Below are positions 28,607 to 37,752 of a DNA stretch of 64,000 nt, piece by piece. The DNA comes from Deltaproteobacteria bacterium (GTDB taxonomy: Bacteria > Myxococcota_A > Polyangia > Nannocystales > Nannocystaceae): positions 434,001 through 498,000 of the forward strand of contig JADJEE010000012.1 of NCBI GenBank assembly GCA_016709225.1, read 5' to 3'. The notes under the pieces are model-generated. The model saw nothing but the letters and a program-made list of their open reading frames with translations, did no database searches and had not been told where the DNA came from. Both the position numbers and the translations under genes were made by a program. Each line of letters opens with the position of its first letter. Position 1 is the stretch's first letter.

Positions 28607-31351
28607 GGAGGGCTCAGCGCCCTTGCGCGGCAGCCACCACTCCTTCAGCACGATCAACGCCGGCAGCACCACCACACACGCCACGAACGTCATCAACACG
28701 CCGACCACCGAGACCAGCGACAGCGACTGCAAGCCGCGGTGATTGGTCGAGAGGATCGCACCGAACCCACAGATCGTCGTCCAGGCGGTCATCGCGATCG
28801 CGCCGCCGGTCTCCTCGATCACCAGCGCGAGGCTGCCGATGCCGTCCTCGCGATACCGGGCGATCACGTGCAGCGCGGCGTCCTCACCCAGCCCGACCAG
28901 CAGCGGCATCGCGATCACGTTGAAGAAGTTGAGCTTCCAGCCGAGCACGTACATCACGCCCAGCAGCCACGCGATCGCCATCGGCACCATCAAGGCCGAG
29001 GCCAGGCCCGCCGAGAGCGCGCGGAAGGTCGCAATCGAGGTGCACAGCATCACCACGAACGACAGCGCGACCACCCACGGGCCGTCCTCGACGATGGCCT
29101 GGTAGACCTCGGGGATGACGAAGAACTCGGCCGCCAGCGCGACCTCGCCCTGGGGCGTCTCGAGGGTCGCGAACGCGTCGTAGATCCGACGCACGTTGCG
29201 GTAGTCGGTCTTCGAGCCGCGGGTCCAGATCACCACGAAACGACCGATCGCGCCGCTGGCATCGGTGAACTGCGCCCTCACCCACTCGGGCAGATCGGCG
29301 ATCGTCAGCGGCCGGTCGACCTCGAGGTAGTGGTACCACTCGTCGATCTCTTCGCGCGTGCGCTTGCTGAGGCCGCCGCGCTTGGCGTCGATGCGCGCGC
29401 GGATGTCGGCGATGACCGCGAGCTTGTCGGCCTGCTGCTCGGGTACGAACACGAACACCGACGTGAGGTCGTGGAGGCGATCGACCATGGTCGCCAGCCG
29501 CTCGGGCGCGTAGGCCTGCAGCATCGCGACCACCTCGGGCGCGAGCCGTGGCCGCTTGGCCGCGGCCTGCTCCATCGCCACGAACTTCGGATCGGCGAGG
29601 TCGGCGTCCTCGAACTCCTCTTCGTCGTCGAACTCCTCGGCGTCCCAGTCGTCACCATCGTCGCTCGCGGGTGCGGCGGGCGGTGGCGCCGGCTTCGGCG
29701 GCGCCACCGTGCGGGCGGGCGTGGGCTCGACCGCCGGCTTCGTCTTCGGCGCGGGCTCGGCCATGCGCGCCGCATCGAAGTGCTCGGCCTCCTCGACGCT
29801 GATGTGCCGCAGCGCGTCCATCTGCCGGTAGATGTCGGCGGCCTGCTGGTCGTCACGACCGAGCGCGACCGCATGGGCGACGGTGCGGCTCTTGCCGACC
29901 GCGTCGCGGTAGTTCAGCACCTTCTCGTTGGTCGCGGCCTTCTCGGGCCCGAGCTTGTCGAAGTCGTACTCGAACTCGATGTCGCGCGCGTGCGACAACG
30001 ACCAGCCGGCCCAGCCCAGCGCAATCACGACCACCGCCAGCGCGGCGACCCGCCAGCGCGGCTCGGTGCCGGCGATGTGCATGTGGGTCTTGCCGGCGCG
30101 ATGGGGCTTGATGTGCCAAGGCCGCACGCGGTCCATCAGCACGATGATCGCGGGCATCACGATCATCGCCGCGGCGATGGCCGCGAACACGCCCACGTTG
30201 GCGACCACACCGAACTGCGCGAAGCCCTGGAAGTCGGCCATCGCCAGCACGCCGAAGCCGAGCGCCGTGCTGGCGCCGCCGAACAGCGACGCCGGGCCGG
30301 TGGTCGCGAGCATGGTCGCGATCGCGGCGACCGGCGACAGCCCCCGCTGCCGCTCGTCGCGGAAGCGCGCGAGCAGCACGATGTTGAAGTCGATGCCGAG
30401 GCCCAGCAGGATCGCGAAGATGAACGCGCTGACGAGGTTGAGGAAGCCGTAGGCGAGCGCGGCGAAGGCCAGCGACATCAGCACCGAGCCCACCAGCGGC
30501 ACGAACACCAGCACGATCGAGCGCAGGCTGCGAAAATACAGCGCCAGCGACAGCACCAGCACCAGCAGCGAGCCGGCGCTGCCGCCGATGATCTCGCGCT
30601 CGAAGGTCTTCACGCGGCCCGTCACCTGCGCGTAGGGCCCGTCGAAGTTGACCTTCATCTCGGGATCGAACGAGCTCGGCGCGAGCGCGTCGACGTGTTG
30701 CTGCAGGTCGAGCTGCAGCGCGCGCGCGAACTTCACGTCGGTCGGGGGCAGCCGCGGTCGCAGGCGCACGACCATCATGCGGCCCTCGTCGGCCTCGTCG
30801 TACTCCTTGAACTCACCGACGCCGTACTTCTCTTCGAGCTGCTGCTTGTCGAGCTCGAGCTTCTCCTGCCCGCCGGCCTGCTCGGCCAGCCGCTCGCGCT
30901 CGCTCAGCAGGCTGAGGTCGCCATAGGCCTGCTTGCGGACCTCGTCGCGGATGCGCTCGATGACGCGGCGCCGCAGATCGAGCACGTCGGTGATGTCGGC
31001 GTAGAGCAGCGCGTTGTGCTCGAAGAACGCGCGGTCGCGGTGGAAGATGACGTGACGCAGGTCGGGATGCTCGGCGACCCGCGCCGCGATCGCGTCGCCG
31101 AAGGCGATGTTCGCGTCGCGCGACGGGCTGCGGATCGTGATGTACATGTCCGACTGGTTGCCGATCTCGTCGGACAGCCGGTCGATGCCCACCACGCTGG
31201 GGAAGTCGTCGGGCAGCAGGCGCCGCAGCTCCTGGTCGATCCGCAGGCGGGTGGTCAGCCAGCCGCTGGCGAGCGCCACCAGCAGGAACGCGACCACGAT
31301 CGAGCCGGCCCGACGCTCGATCCACGCGGCGACCGTAGCCGCCATCCGCAT
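28565..31351 (-). CDS. RND-superfamily exporter (MMPL/HpnN-like)
   Basis: A 928-residue polytopic inner-membrane protein with the two-times-six-helix RND pattern. TM1 lies at about residues 18-36, a large periplasmic loop follows, then a helix cluster with GLGIDFNIVLLARFRDERQRG. The second half ends with MPLLVGLGEDAALHVIARY and VVLPALIVLKEWW. It most resembles the MMPL/HpnN group that moves hopanoids or other lipids; the sterol genes 12 kb away make a lipid substrate plausible but unproven. A Pro/Ala linker followed by an acidic run (DDWDAEEFDDEEEFEDADLA) interrupts the second periplasmic loop. The ATG at 31351 has GAGAAGG upstream. The 3' end overlaps the TonB receptor gene. Confidence 0.85.
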   Translation of the reverse strand: MRMAATVAAWIERRAGSIVVAFLLVALASGWLTTRLRIDQELRRLLPDDFPSVVGIDRLSDEIGNQSDMYITIRSPSRDANIAFGDAIAARVAEHPDLRHVIFHRDRAFFEHNALLYADITDVLDLRRRVIERIRDEVRKQAYGDLSLLSERERLAEQAGGQEKLELDKQQLEEKYGVGEFKEYDEADEGRMMVVRLRPRLPPTDVKFARALQLDLQQHVDALAPSSFDPEMKVNFDGPYAQVTGRVKTFEREIIGGSAGSLLVLVLSLALYFRSLRSIVLVFVPLVGSVLMSLAFAALAYGFLNLVSAFIFAILLGLGIDFNIVLLARFRDERQRGLSPVAAIATMLATTGPASLFGGASTALGFGVLAMADFQGFAQFGVVANVGVFAAIAAAMIVMPAIIVLMDRVRPWHIKPHRAGKTHMHIAGTEPRWRVAALAVVVIALGWAGWSLSHARDIEFEYDFDKLGPEKAATNEKVLNYRDAVGKSRTVAHAVALGRDDQQAADIYRQMDALRHISVEEAEHFDAARMAEPAPKTKPAVEPTPARTVAPPKPAPPPAAPASDDGDDWDAEEFDDEEEFEDADLADPKFVAMEQAAAKRPRLAPEVVAMLQAYAPERLATMVDRLHDLTSVFVFVPEQQADKLAVIADIRARIDAKRGGLSKRTREEIDEWYHYLEVDRPLTIADLPEWVRAQFTDASGAIGRFVVIWTRGSKTDYRNVRRIYDAFATLETPQGEVALAAEFFVIPEVYQAIVEDGPWVVALSFVVMLCTSIATFRALSAGLASALMVPMAIAWLLGVMYVLGWKLNFFNVIAMPLLVGLGEDAALHVIARYREDGIGSLALVIEETGGAIAMTAWTTICGFGAILSTNHRGLQSLSLVSVVGVLMTFVACVVVLPALIVLKEWWLPRKGAEPSSPVEPHAEAREDR

Positions 31352-31427
31352 GCCCTTCTCGGACACGCCCTGGGGTCGAACGAGCTCGTCGCGCAGGGCC
31401 ACGGGGACGACGGAGGGTAGCGGAGTT

Positions 31428-32528
31428 TCACCGCGTCGGCGACCACCGCTGCGCGAGCGCCACGGCGATCGCCAGGCCACGGCCGTCGAGCGCCGCGATG
31501 CGCTCCGCTGCCCACGGCAGCGCAGCGAGCATGCGCGCGCGCAGATCGCTGGCGTCGCGAGCGTGCGCGCTGGCATCGATCAGGGTGTGCTGCCAGTCAC
31601 CGAGCCGCGCGCGATCGAGATCGTCGGCAAGTGGAGCCCTGGGCGCCGCGAACGGCGGCGGTGACGGGGTCGCGTGCGCCAAGCGCTCGCGGATCGCGAG
31701 CACGTCCGCCTCGAAGCCGGCCGCGTCCCGCTCGCTTCGCAGGGTGTCACCGAGTCGCTCGAGCACCACCACCTCGAGCGCCGGCAGCCACGGCAACACC
31801 CGCGAGAACAGCTCGAGCAGCGGCTGCGGCACCGCGTCGTCGTGGGTGTCGCGCCGCACCGCCGTGGTCGCGCCCGGCGGCGTCCACCAGCTACCGCCGG
31901 AGAGGTGCACGCAGGTGACGCGCGCCAGCGGATGGTTGGCGAGCACGTCGGCGGCGTCGAGCCCGAAGTTCACGAGCTGGCACCACAGGTTGTGCAGGTC
32001 GAGCACGTAGTAGCCGTCGACCGCAGCGAGCACGGCGGCGATCAGATCGCCCTGCCGCCACACGTCGTCGGGATGCAGCGCGAGCGCGAGGTTCTCCAGA
32101 CCCACCGCCATGCCCGTGGTCTGGGCCAGGCGCATGAGATTGGCGGTCGACACCTCGCGCGCCGCGGCGCCGTCGGTCAGCGGCAGCGGTGCGCCGGCGT
32201 CGTGCGGGCCCGCGACCATGAAGCCGAGGTGCTCGGAGATCCCGCGCGCGCCGGCGATCGTTCGATCGGCGGCGAGTCGCGCGAGCCAGGCGTCGTGCCG
32301 CGTCGAGCCATCGACGCTGCCAGGCGAGAAGCTCACGCCGTGGGCCCACAGGCGGTCGGCCGCCGCGTAGTGCTCGAGCAGCGGCGGCAGCCATGGCGGC
32401 GGCACGCGATCCCACACGGCGTCGAAGCTCCACTCGAGCGCGTCGACCAACCCCTGCTCGAACAGCGGCAGTGCGGCGCGCCGCCAGCCGTCGTCGGGCA
32501 TCAGCGACAGGGCGAGCCACGCGGTCAT
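31428..32528 (-). CDS. DUF692-family protein (MbnB/TglH-like fold)
   Basis: A 366-residue protein with the motif order of the DUF692 TIM-barrel family: HGVSFSPGSVD near residue 63, ISEHLGF near 98, PLPLT, VGLENLALALHP near 142, YYVLDLHNLWCQLVNFG near 172 and VHLSGGSWW near 208. Known members such as MbnB and TglH are multinuclear non-haem iron enzymes that modify cysteines in ribosomal peptides, usually next to a small precursor gene and a partner protein. No partner of the MbnC/TglI kind was recognised here. A C-terminal extension of about 100 residues is additional. The substrate is unknown. Confidence 0.78.
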   Translation of the reverse strand: MTAWLALSLMPDDGWRRAALPLFEQGLVDALEWSFDAVWDRVPPPWLPPLLEHYAAADRLWAHGVSFSPGSVDGSTRHDAWLARLAADRTIAGARGISEHLGFMVAGPHDAGAPLPLTDGAAAREVSTANLMRLAQTTGMAVGLENLALALHPDDVWRQGDLIAAVLAAVDGYYVLDLHNLWCQLVNFGLDAADVLANHPLARVTCVHLSGGSWWTPPGATTAVRRDTHDDAVPQPLLELFSRVLPWLPALEVVVLERLGDTLRSERDAAGFEADVLAIRERLAHATPSPPPFAAPRAPLADDLDRARLGDWQHTLIDASAHARDASDLRARMLAALPWAAERIAALDGRGLAIAVALAQRWSPTR

Positions 32529-32573
32529 GTGTCGAGATGATGCCCGTGGGTCGGCATCGGTGACAGGTGAGCG

Positions 32574-32891
32574 TCAGCCGCGACCGCACGGGCCACACTC
32601 CCAGCTCGGCCCGGGCTCGGGCGCGGCGATCGGCTGCGGCGTGACGGCGATCGGCGGGCCCGACTGCGCCGACGGCCACGCCGATGGCGCGACCGACTCG
32701 GGGGTCGAAGGGTGCGAGGCCACGCGGGGCGCGGGCCGTGCGGTCGGGTTGTCGCGCGCCGCCATGCCGGCGAACGCGGCGGGTCCGGGACCGCTGGCGG
32801 CATCGGCTCGGGTCGCACAACCGGCGTCGACGCCGAGGCTTGCGGTCAACAGGGCTGCAGCACCGACTCCGGTGCGCAGGCGCTCGATCAT
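32574..32891 (-). CDS. Small exported protein, hypothetical
   Basis: A 105-residue protein with an N-terminal hydrophobic leader (GVGAAALLTASLGVDAGC) and a Pro/Ala/Ser-rich remainder ending ECGPCGRG. The leader suggests export; the sequence before Cys (DAGC) is not a standard lipobox. An ATG at 32909 in the same frame would add six residues. It lies between the DUF692 gene (downstream, same strand, 45 bases from this stop) and the divergent beta-propeller gene. Its position just upstream of the DUF692 gene is worth noting, since substrates of that family are small peptides, but the function remains unknown. Confidence 0.45.
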   Translation of the reverse strand: MIERLRTGVGAAALLTASLGVDAGCATRADAASGPGPAAFAGMAARDNPTARPAPRVASHPSTPESVAPSAWPSAQSGPPIAVTPQPIAAPEPGPSWECGPCGRG

Positions 32892-32991
32892 GGCGGCGGG
32901 CAGCTGCATCGTCGTCGGCTGGAACGTCCGCGACCACGGTTCGGCTTTCACCCCGCGTCGAGACCGGCCGACGACGGGGTACAATCGGCCC

Positions 32992-34515
32992 GTGGTGGCG
33001 AACTCGCTGCGGATCGCGACCCTCGGCCTCGCGCTGGCTGCGGGCTGCCGCGAGCGGCTCGACACCGTCGCGGCCCACGACGATGGACCCAGCGCGGGCA
33101 CCAGCAGCGATGCCCGGGCGGACGCCAGCTCGAGCAGCGACGGCGGGCTCGATCCCTGCGCCGGTCCGTTCGCGAGCGGCCCCGCCACCAGCTGGCTCGG
33201 CTACGGACTCGACCTCGCCAACACCCGTGCGAACCTGCTCGAGCGCGGCATCACCCCCGAGACCGTCGCCTGCCTGACGCCGCGGTGGCGCCTCGACGAT
33301 CTCGCAGGCGTCACCTCGACGCCCGCGGTCACCGACGGGCGGGTCTACTTCGGCGACTGGGACGGTGACGTCCACGCAGCCGCGGTCGCCGACGGCACCC
33401 CGGCATGGGTCACCCCGGTCGGCGCCGCCATCAACGACTCGCCGTTCGTGACCGCCGAGCGGGTCTTCGTCGGCGACGCCGAGGGTTTCCTGCACGCCCT
33501 CGATCGCGCCACCGGCGAGGTGCAGTGGTCGCGCGAGCTCGACGCCCACCCCGACGCCGTGATCTACGGATCGCCGGTGGTGGTCGGTGGGCGCGTCATC
33601 GTCGGCGTCGCATCGACCGAGCTGGCCACGCCCATGCCCGAGTACGACTTCCGCGGCAGCATCGTCGCGCTGGCGGCCGACGACGGCGCCGAGCTGTGGC
33701 GGGTGTACACCACGACGGACGACGACCAGGGCGGCGCGGGCGTGTCGGTGTGGTCGACGCCCGCCATCGACGAGGCCCGCGGGCTGCTCTACATCGGCAC
33801 CGGCAACACCTACGAGCCGCCGGCGGCACCGCGCTCCGATGCCTTGCTGGCGCTGCGCATCGGCAGCGGCGCGCTGGCATGGTCGCGCCAGTTCACCGCC
33901 GGCGACGTGTACACGATCTTCATGCCCGAGCCCCAGGGGCCGGACGCGGATCTCGGCGCCGCGCCGAACCTCTTCCGCGCCGGCGATCGCGAGGTCGTGG
34001 GCGTGGGTGACAAGGCCGGGGTCTACGCCGCGCTCGATCGCGACGACGGCGAGACGGTGTGGGCGGTGCAGCTCGGCACCCCAAGTCATCTCGGCGGCAT
34101 CATGACCACCGCCGCGGTCGCGCAGGGCCGCGTGTTCGTGGCCGCCAACATGTGGAGCGATGCGCTGTTCGACTTCGGCAACCCCGAGCACCGCGCGGTG
34201 CTGTGCGCACTCGAGGCCGAGACCGGTACGGTGCTGTGGCAACGCCCGCTGCCCCACCCGGTGTTCGGCGCGATCACCTTCGCGAACGGCGTGGTCGTGC
34301 ACGGCACCATCGACGGCACCGTCCACGCCATCGACGCCGCGACCGGCGTCGAGCTGTGGACGACCCCCGTGCGCGACGATGGCGACGGCAGCATCGGCGG
34401 CGGCTTCTCCGTCGTCGACGGCACGCTGTGGGTCGGGCACGGCTTCTGGTTCTTCACCGAGCCGGCACAGGCGCGCGGCGGCCTGATCGCCTACGGCCTC
34501 CCCGTCACGCAGTGA
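32992..34515 (+). CDS. PQQ-type beta-propeller lipoprotein
   Basis: A 507-residue predicted lipoprotein: leader with lipobox (ALAAGC), Ser/Asp-rich linker, then a beta-propeller of PQQ-enzyme-like blades (VYFGDWDGDVHAAAVADGTPAW, shown here as VYFGDWDGDVHA then GTPAW; FVGDAEGFLHALDRATGEVQ; LYIGTGNTYEPP). The blade pattern resembles polyvinyl-alcohol dehydrogenase-like and BamB-like proteins. A vicinal-cysteine pair or haem-binding CxxCH, seen in many true quinoprotein dehydrogenases, is absent, so enzyme activity is doubtful. The start is a GTG (32992 or 32995). Transcribed divergently from the small exported protein. Confidence 0.8.
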   Translation: MVANSLRIATLGLALAAGCRERLDTVAAHDDGPSAGTSSDARADASSSSDGGLDPCAGPFASGPATSWLGYGLDLANTRANLLERGITPETVACLTPRWRLDDLAGVTSTPAVTDGRVYFGDWDGDVHAAAVADGTPAWVTPVGAAINDSPFVTAERVFVGDAEGFLHALDRATGEVQWSRELDAHPDAVIYGSPVVVGGRVIVGVASTELATPMPEYDFRGSIVALAADDGAELWRVYTTTDDDQGGAGVSVWSTPAIDEARGLLYIGTGNTYEPPAAPRSDALLALRIGSGALAWSRQFTAGDVYTIFMPEPQGPDADLGAAPNLFRAGDREVVGVGDKAGVYAALDRDDGETVWAVQLGTPSHLGGIMTTAAVAQGRVFVAANMWSDALFDFGNPEHRAVLCALEAETGTVLWQRPLPHPVFGAITFANGVVVHGTIDGTVHAIDAATGVELWTTPVRDDGDGSIGGGFSVVDGTLWVGHGFWFFTEPAQARGGLIAYGLPVTQ

Positions 34516-34613
34516 TCGGGCCGCCGTCACGCGCAGCGTCTGCGCCGGGCGGCCGTCGCGTTGCGCCGGTTCCTCGCGGGCGCACCGCCCGGCGGATGCC
34601 TATGGTTGCGGCC

Positions 34614-35132
34614 ATGACCGAGCCGACCGTCGCCCACTTCATGACCACGAATCCCGCCACTGCGGAGAGCGGCCTGCGGCTCGCCGATGCCCAGGAGCGG
34701 ATGTTCCTGAACAACATCCGCCACCTCGTGGTCCACGAGGGCGGCCGCGTGCGCGGCCTGCTGTCGACCCGCGACGCGGCGCTGGCCCTGGCGGTCGGCG
34801 GCGAGTCGAAGAAGCTCACCGTCGCCGACGCGATGAGCCGTGAGCCCTACACGTGCAGTCCGACGACGCCGATCAGCGCGGTCGCCTCCGAGATGGAGGC
34901 GCACCGCTACGGCTGCGCCATCGTCGTCGAGGGCGACGAGCTGCTCGGCGTCTTCACCACCACCGACGCGATGCGGGCCCTGCGGGAGCTCGCGACCGGA
35001 AAGCCCGCGGAGCCCCTGACCAAGCCGACCCACGTGGTCGAGCAGACCGCCGAGGCCCACCACGTGAAGCTGCATCGCCATCGCCCCATCGAGGAGGCGG
35101 GGCTGTGGCCGAACAACCTCCGCGTGCGTTGA
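34614..35132 (+). CDS. CBS-domain pair protein
   Basis: A 172-residue cytoplasmic protein consisting of two CBS domains (first about residues 1-58, second about 68-125). Typical elements are TVAHFMTTNPATAESGLRLA, RHLVVHEGGRVRGLLSTRD, VADAMSREPYTCSPTTPIS and GCAIVVEGDELLGVFTTTD. Such pairs sense adenosine nucleotides and regulate a partner or act as stand-alone sensors. The C-terminal tail is rich in His (TAEAHHVKLHRHRP). In-frame ATG codons at 34596 and 34602 are alternative starts. No operon partner is obvious. Confidence 0.85.
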   Translation: MTEPTVAHFMTTNPATAESGLRLADAQERMFLNNIRHLVVHEGGRVRGLLSTRDAALALAVGGESKKLTVADAMSREPYTCSPTTPISAVASEMEAHRYGCAIVVEGDELLGVFTTTDAMRALRELATGKPAEPLTKPTHVVEQTAEAHHVKLHRHRPIEEAGLWPNNLRVR

Positions 35133-35390
35133 GGTGCGCCGGGCTTCGGCGGGGCTGGTCGCGAACCCGCGCGTCGCCGATGCGTGCCGAGCCATGGCGA
35201 CGATGCGGGCGCCCCGGCCGCCCCACGCTGCTCACCCGCGGACCCTGGGTTCGCGGACGACCTGCGCGTCGACCGACCGCTCGGTTTTTCGGGTGAGCTC
35301 CGGGCGCCCGCGCACCCGGCTCGCTTTCGCGGCGACCACCACGACCCGTGTTAGGCTTGTCGAGTGGGGCGTGTGCCCACGGGGTTTGAC

Positions 35391-37739
35391 ATGGGTGTCC
35401 GCGCGTCGTTGGCTTCGTGGTTCGTGACGGTCCTGCTGCTGGTGGCGGCGGGCTGCGGTCGCAGCGACTTCATCTTCGACCCCACCACCGGCGCGTCCGA
35501 CAGCGACACGTCGACCACCGAGACCACCACCGTCACGCCGACCACGACCGACACCGGCGTGATGTGTGGCGATGCGGTGTGCGAGGCTTCCGAGTCGTGC
35601 GACAGCTGTCCCGCGGATTGCGGGCCCTGTGGCAGCTGCGGCGACGCGGTCTGTGACGCGACCGAGAGCTGCGACAGCTGTGCGATCGACTGCGGCCCCT
35701 GTGGTGTCTGCGGCAACGGCGTGTGCGAGCTCGATCTCGGGGAAGTCTGCGAGACCTGCCCCAGCGACTGCCCTTGCGATCCGTGCGGCAACTTCGTGTG
35801 CGAGCCCGAGTTCGGCGAGCAGTGCGACAATTGCCCGGGCGACTGCGGCGATTGCTTCGGCTGCGGCGACGGCATCTGCGTGCCGCAGCAGGGCGAGTTC
35901 TGCTTCAGCTGCCCGGCCGACTGCGAGCCCTGCGACGGCTGCGGCGACGGCGTGTGTGATCCCTTCGCGGGCGAGCTGTGCTTCAACTGCCCGGTCGACT
36001 GCGGCCCCTGCAGCGACTGCGGCGACGGCATCTGCGATCCGTTCTCGGGCGAGCTGTGCTTCACGTGCCCGGTCGATTGCGGCACCTGTAGCGAGTGCGG
36101 CGACGGCATCTGCGATCCGCTCTCGGGCGAGTTCTGCTTCACCTGCGCGCAGGACTGCGGCACCTGCGAGGACTGCGGCGACGGCGTCTGCGACATCAAC
36201 TCGGGCGAGTTCTGCTTCACCTGCCCGCAGGACTGCGGCATCTGTCAGGACTGCGGCGACGGCAGCTGCGATCCGTTCGCGGGCGAGTTCTGCTTCACGT
36301 GCCCCGACGACTGCGGCGATTGCATGGGTTGCGGCGATGGCAGCTGCGATCCGAACGCAGGCGAGTTCTGCTTCACCTGCCCCGACGACTGTGGCGACTG
36401 CAACGCCTGTGGCGACGGCATCTGCGACGCCATCCCCGGCGAGTTCTGTGGCAGCTGCCCGCAGGACTGCGGCCCCTGCGGCGCCTGCGGTGACGGCTTC
36501 TGCGACAACGACGCGGGCGAGTTCTGCATCAACTGCCCGCAGGACTGCGGCGGCTGCATGGGCTGCGGCGACGGGGTCTGCGATCCGAACGCGGGCGAGT
36601 TCTGCGACAGCTGCCCGCAGGACTGCGGGTTCTGTCCGACCTGCGGTGACGGCTTCTGCGACGGCCAGGGCGGCGAGTTCTGCTTCTCGTGCCCCACCGA
36701 CTGCGGCCCCTGTGGCTTCTGCGGCGACGCGTTCTGCGACGCCGGTGCCGGTGAGTTCTGCTTCAACTGCTCGCAGGATTGTGGCGACTGCCCCGGCTGC
36801 GGCGACGGCTTCTGCGACGCCCAGGGCGGCGAGTTCTGCTTCTCGTGCCCGCTCGACTGCGGCCCGTGTGCGGCCTGCGGCGACGGCGTGTGCGATCCGC
36901 TCGCGGGCGAGTCGTGCACCAGCTGCGCGCTCGACTGCGGCAGCTGCAACGCGTGTGGCGACGGCAGCTGCGACCCACTCGCGGGCGAGTCGTGCGCGAC
37001 CTGCAGCAGCGACTGCGGCCTGTGCCCGGGCTGCGGCAACGGGGCCTGCGAGCCCGGCATCGGCGAGTCGTGCAGCAGCTGCCAGGCCGACTGCGGCGCC
37101 TGTGCCGGCTGTGGTGATGGCGTGTGCGCGCCGCTGGCGGGCGAGTCCTGCAACGACTGCCCGCAGGACTGCGGCCCGTGCACCGCGCAGTGCGGTGACG
37201 GCGTGTGCAACCCGCTGGTCGGGGAGTCCTGCAACACCTGCCCACAGGATTGCGGCGGCTGCCTGTTCTGCGGCGACGGTCAGTGCAACAACGGCGAGGA
37301 CCAGTTCAACTGCGCGATCGACTGTGGCTGCAGCTCCGGCGCCTGCGGTGGCATGGCACCGGGCAACTGCTGGTGCGATGCGGCGTGCACGAGCATCGGC
37401 GACTGCTGCTGGGACGCCTGTGACGCCTGCGGCGAGTGCTCGATGCCGCAGTGCGGCGACGGCAGCTGCAACGGCGGCGAGGACTGCAGCTTCTGCCCCG
37501 AGGACTGCGGCTCGTGCGGCTTCTGTGGCGATGGCCTGTGCGACTTCGACGAGGATTGCAGCTTCTGCCCCGAGGACTGCGGCTCGTGCGAGTTCGACGG
37601 CTGCACCGCGGACCCGGGCCCGGGCTGCGACGGCTGCGGCTGCGAAGCCTGCGTCTGCGGCATCCTGCCGGCGTGCTGCAACAACCAGTGGTCGGGGGTC
37701 TGCGCGCTGGCGTGCAACTTCTGTGGTGGCTGCCCGTAG
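35391..37739 (+). CDS. Giant cysteine-rich repeat lipoprotein (about 25 CGDGxCD repeats)
   Basis: A 782-residue predicted lipoprotein with lipobox (LLLVAAGC) and a Thr/Ser-rich linker (residues about 25-57). About 25 tandem copies of a module of 26-30 residues follow, with consensus CGDGxCDPxxGExCxxCPxDCGxC, six cysteines each. After the array come a WCDAACTSIGDCCWDACDAC segment and a last Cys cluster (CNNQWSGVCALACNFCGGC). The repeats should form a long disulphide-stapled rod on the cell surface, as inferred for similar myxobacterial proteins; ligand unknown. The ATG at 35391 follows the promoter-proximal GACATG; an earlier in-frame codon would add nine residues. Confidence 0.85.
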   Translation: MGVRASLASWFVTVLLLVAAGCGRSDFIFDPTTGASDSDTSTTETTTVTPTTTDTGVMCGDAVCEASESCDSCPADCGPCGSCGDAVCDATESCDSCAIDCGPCGVCGNGVCELDLGEVCETCPSDCPCDPCGNFVCEPEFGEQCDNCPGDCGDCFGCGDGICVPQQGEFCFSCPADCEPCDGCGDGVCDPFAGELCFNCPVDCGPCSDCGDGICDPFSGELCFTCPVDCGTCSECGDGICDPLSGEFCFTCAQDCGTCEDCGDGVCDINSGEFCFTCPQDCGICQDCGDGSCDPFAGEFCFTCPDDCGDCMGCGDGSCDPNAGEFCFTCPDDCGDCNACGDGICDAIPGEFCGSCPQDCGPCGACGDGFCDNDAGEFCINCPQDCGGCMGCGDGVCDPNAGEFCDSCPQDCGFCPTCGDGFCDGQGGEFCFSCPTDCGPCGFCGDAFCDAGAGEFCFNCSQDCGDCPGCGDGFCDAQGGEFCFSCPLDCGPCAACGDGVCDPLAGESCTSCALDCGSCNACGDGSCDPLAGESCATCSSDCGLCPGCGNGACEPGIGESCSSCQADCGACAGCGDGVCAPLAGESCNDCPQDCGPCTAQCGDGVCNPLVGESCNTCPQDCGGCLFCGDGQCNNGEDQFNCAIDCGCSSGACGGMAPGNCWCDAACTSIGDCCWDACDACGECSMPQCGDGSCNGGEDCSFCPEDCGSCGFCGDGLCDFDEDCSFCPEDCGSCEFDGCTADPGPGCDGCGCEACVCGILPACCNNQWSGVCALACNFCGGCP
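35562..37590 (+). repeat. Tandem array coding for about 25 six-cysteine modules
   Basis: Imperfect direct repeats of about 80-85 bp inside the coding sequence at 35391-37739. Each unit encodes CGDGxCD, a GE-x-C segment and CPxDCGxC. The best preserved copies lie between about 35860 and 37250; those nearest the ends (CGDAVCEASESC, CGDGSCNGGEDC) are shorter or diverged. Such an array can expand or contract by recombination. Confidence 0.85.
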
Positions 37740-37752
37740 CGCGACCTCGTCG

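Noticed and set aside
28739..31420. 893-residue open frame on the plus strand
   Set aside because: Antisense to the RND exporter; His/Arg/Asp-rich composition with no domain.
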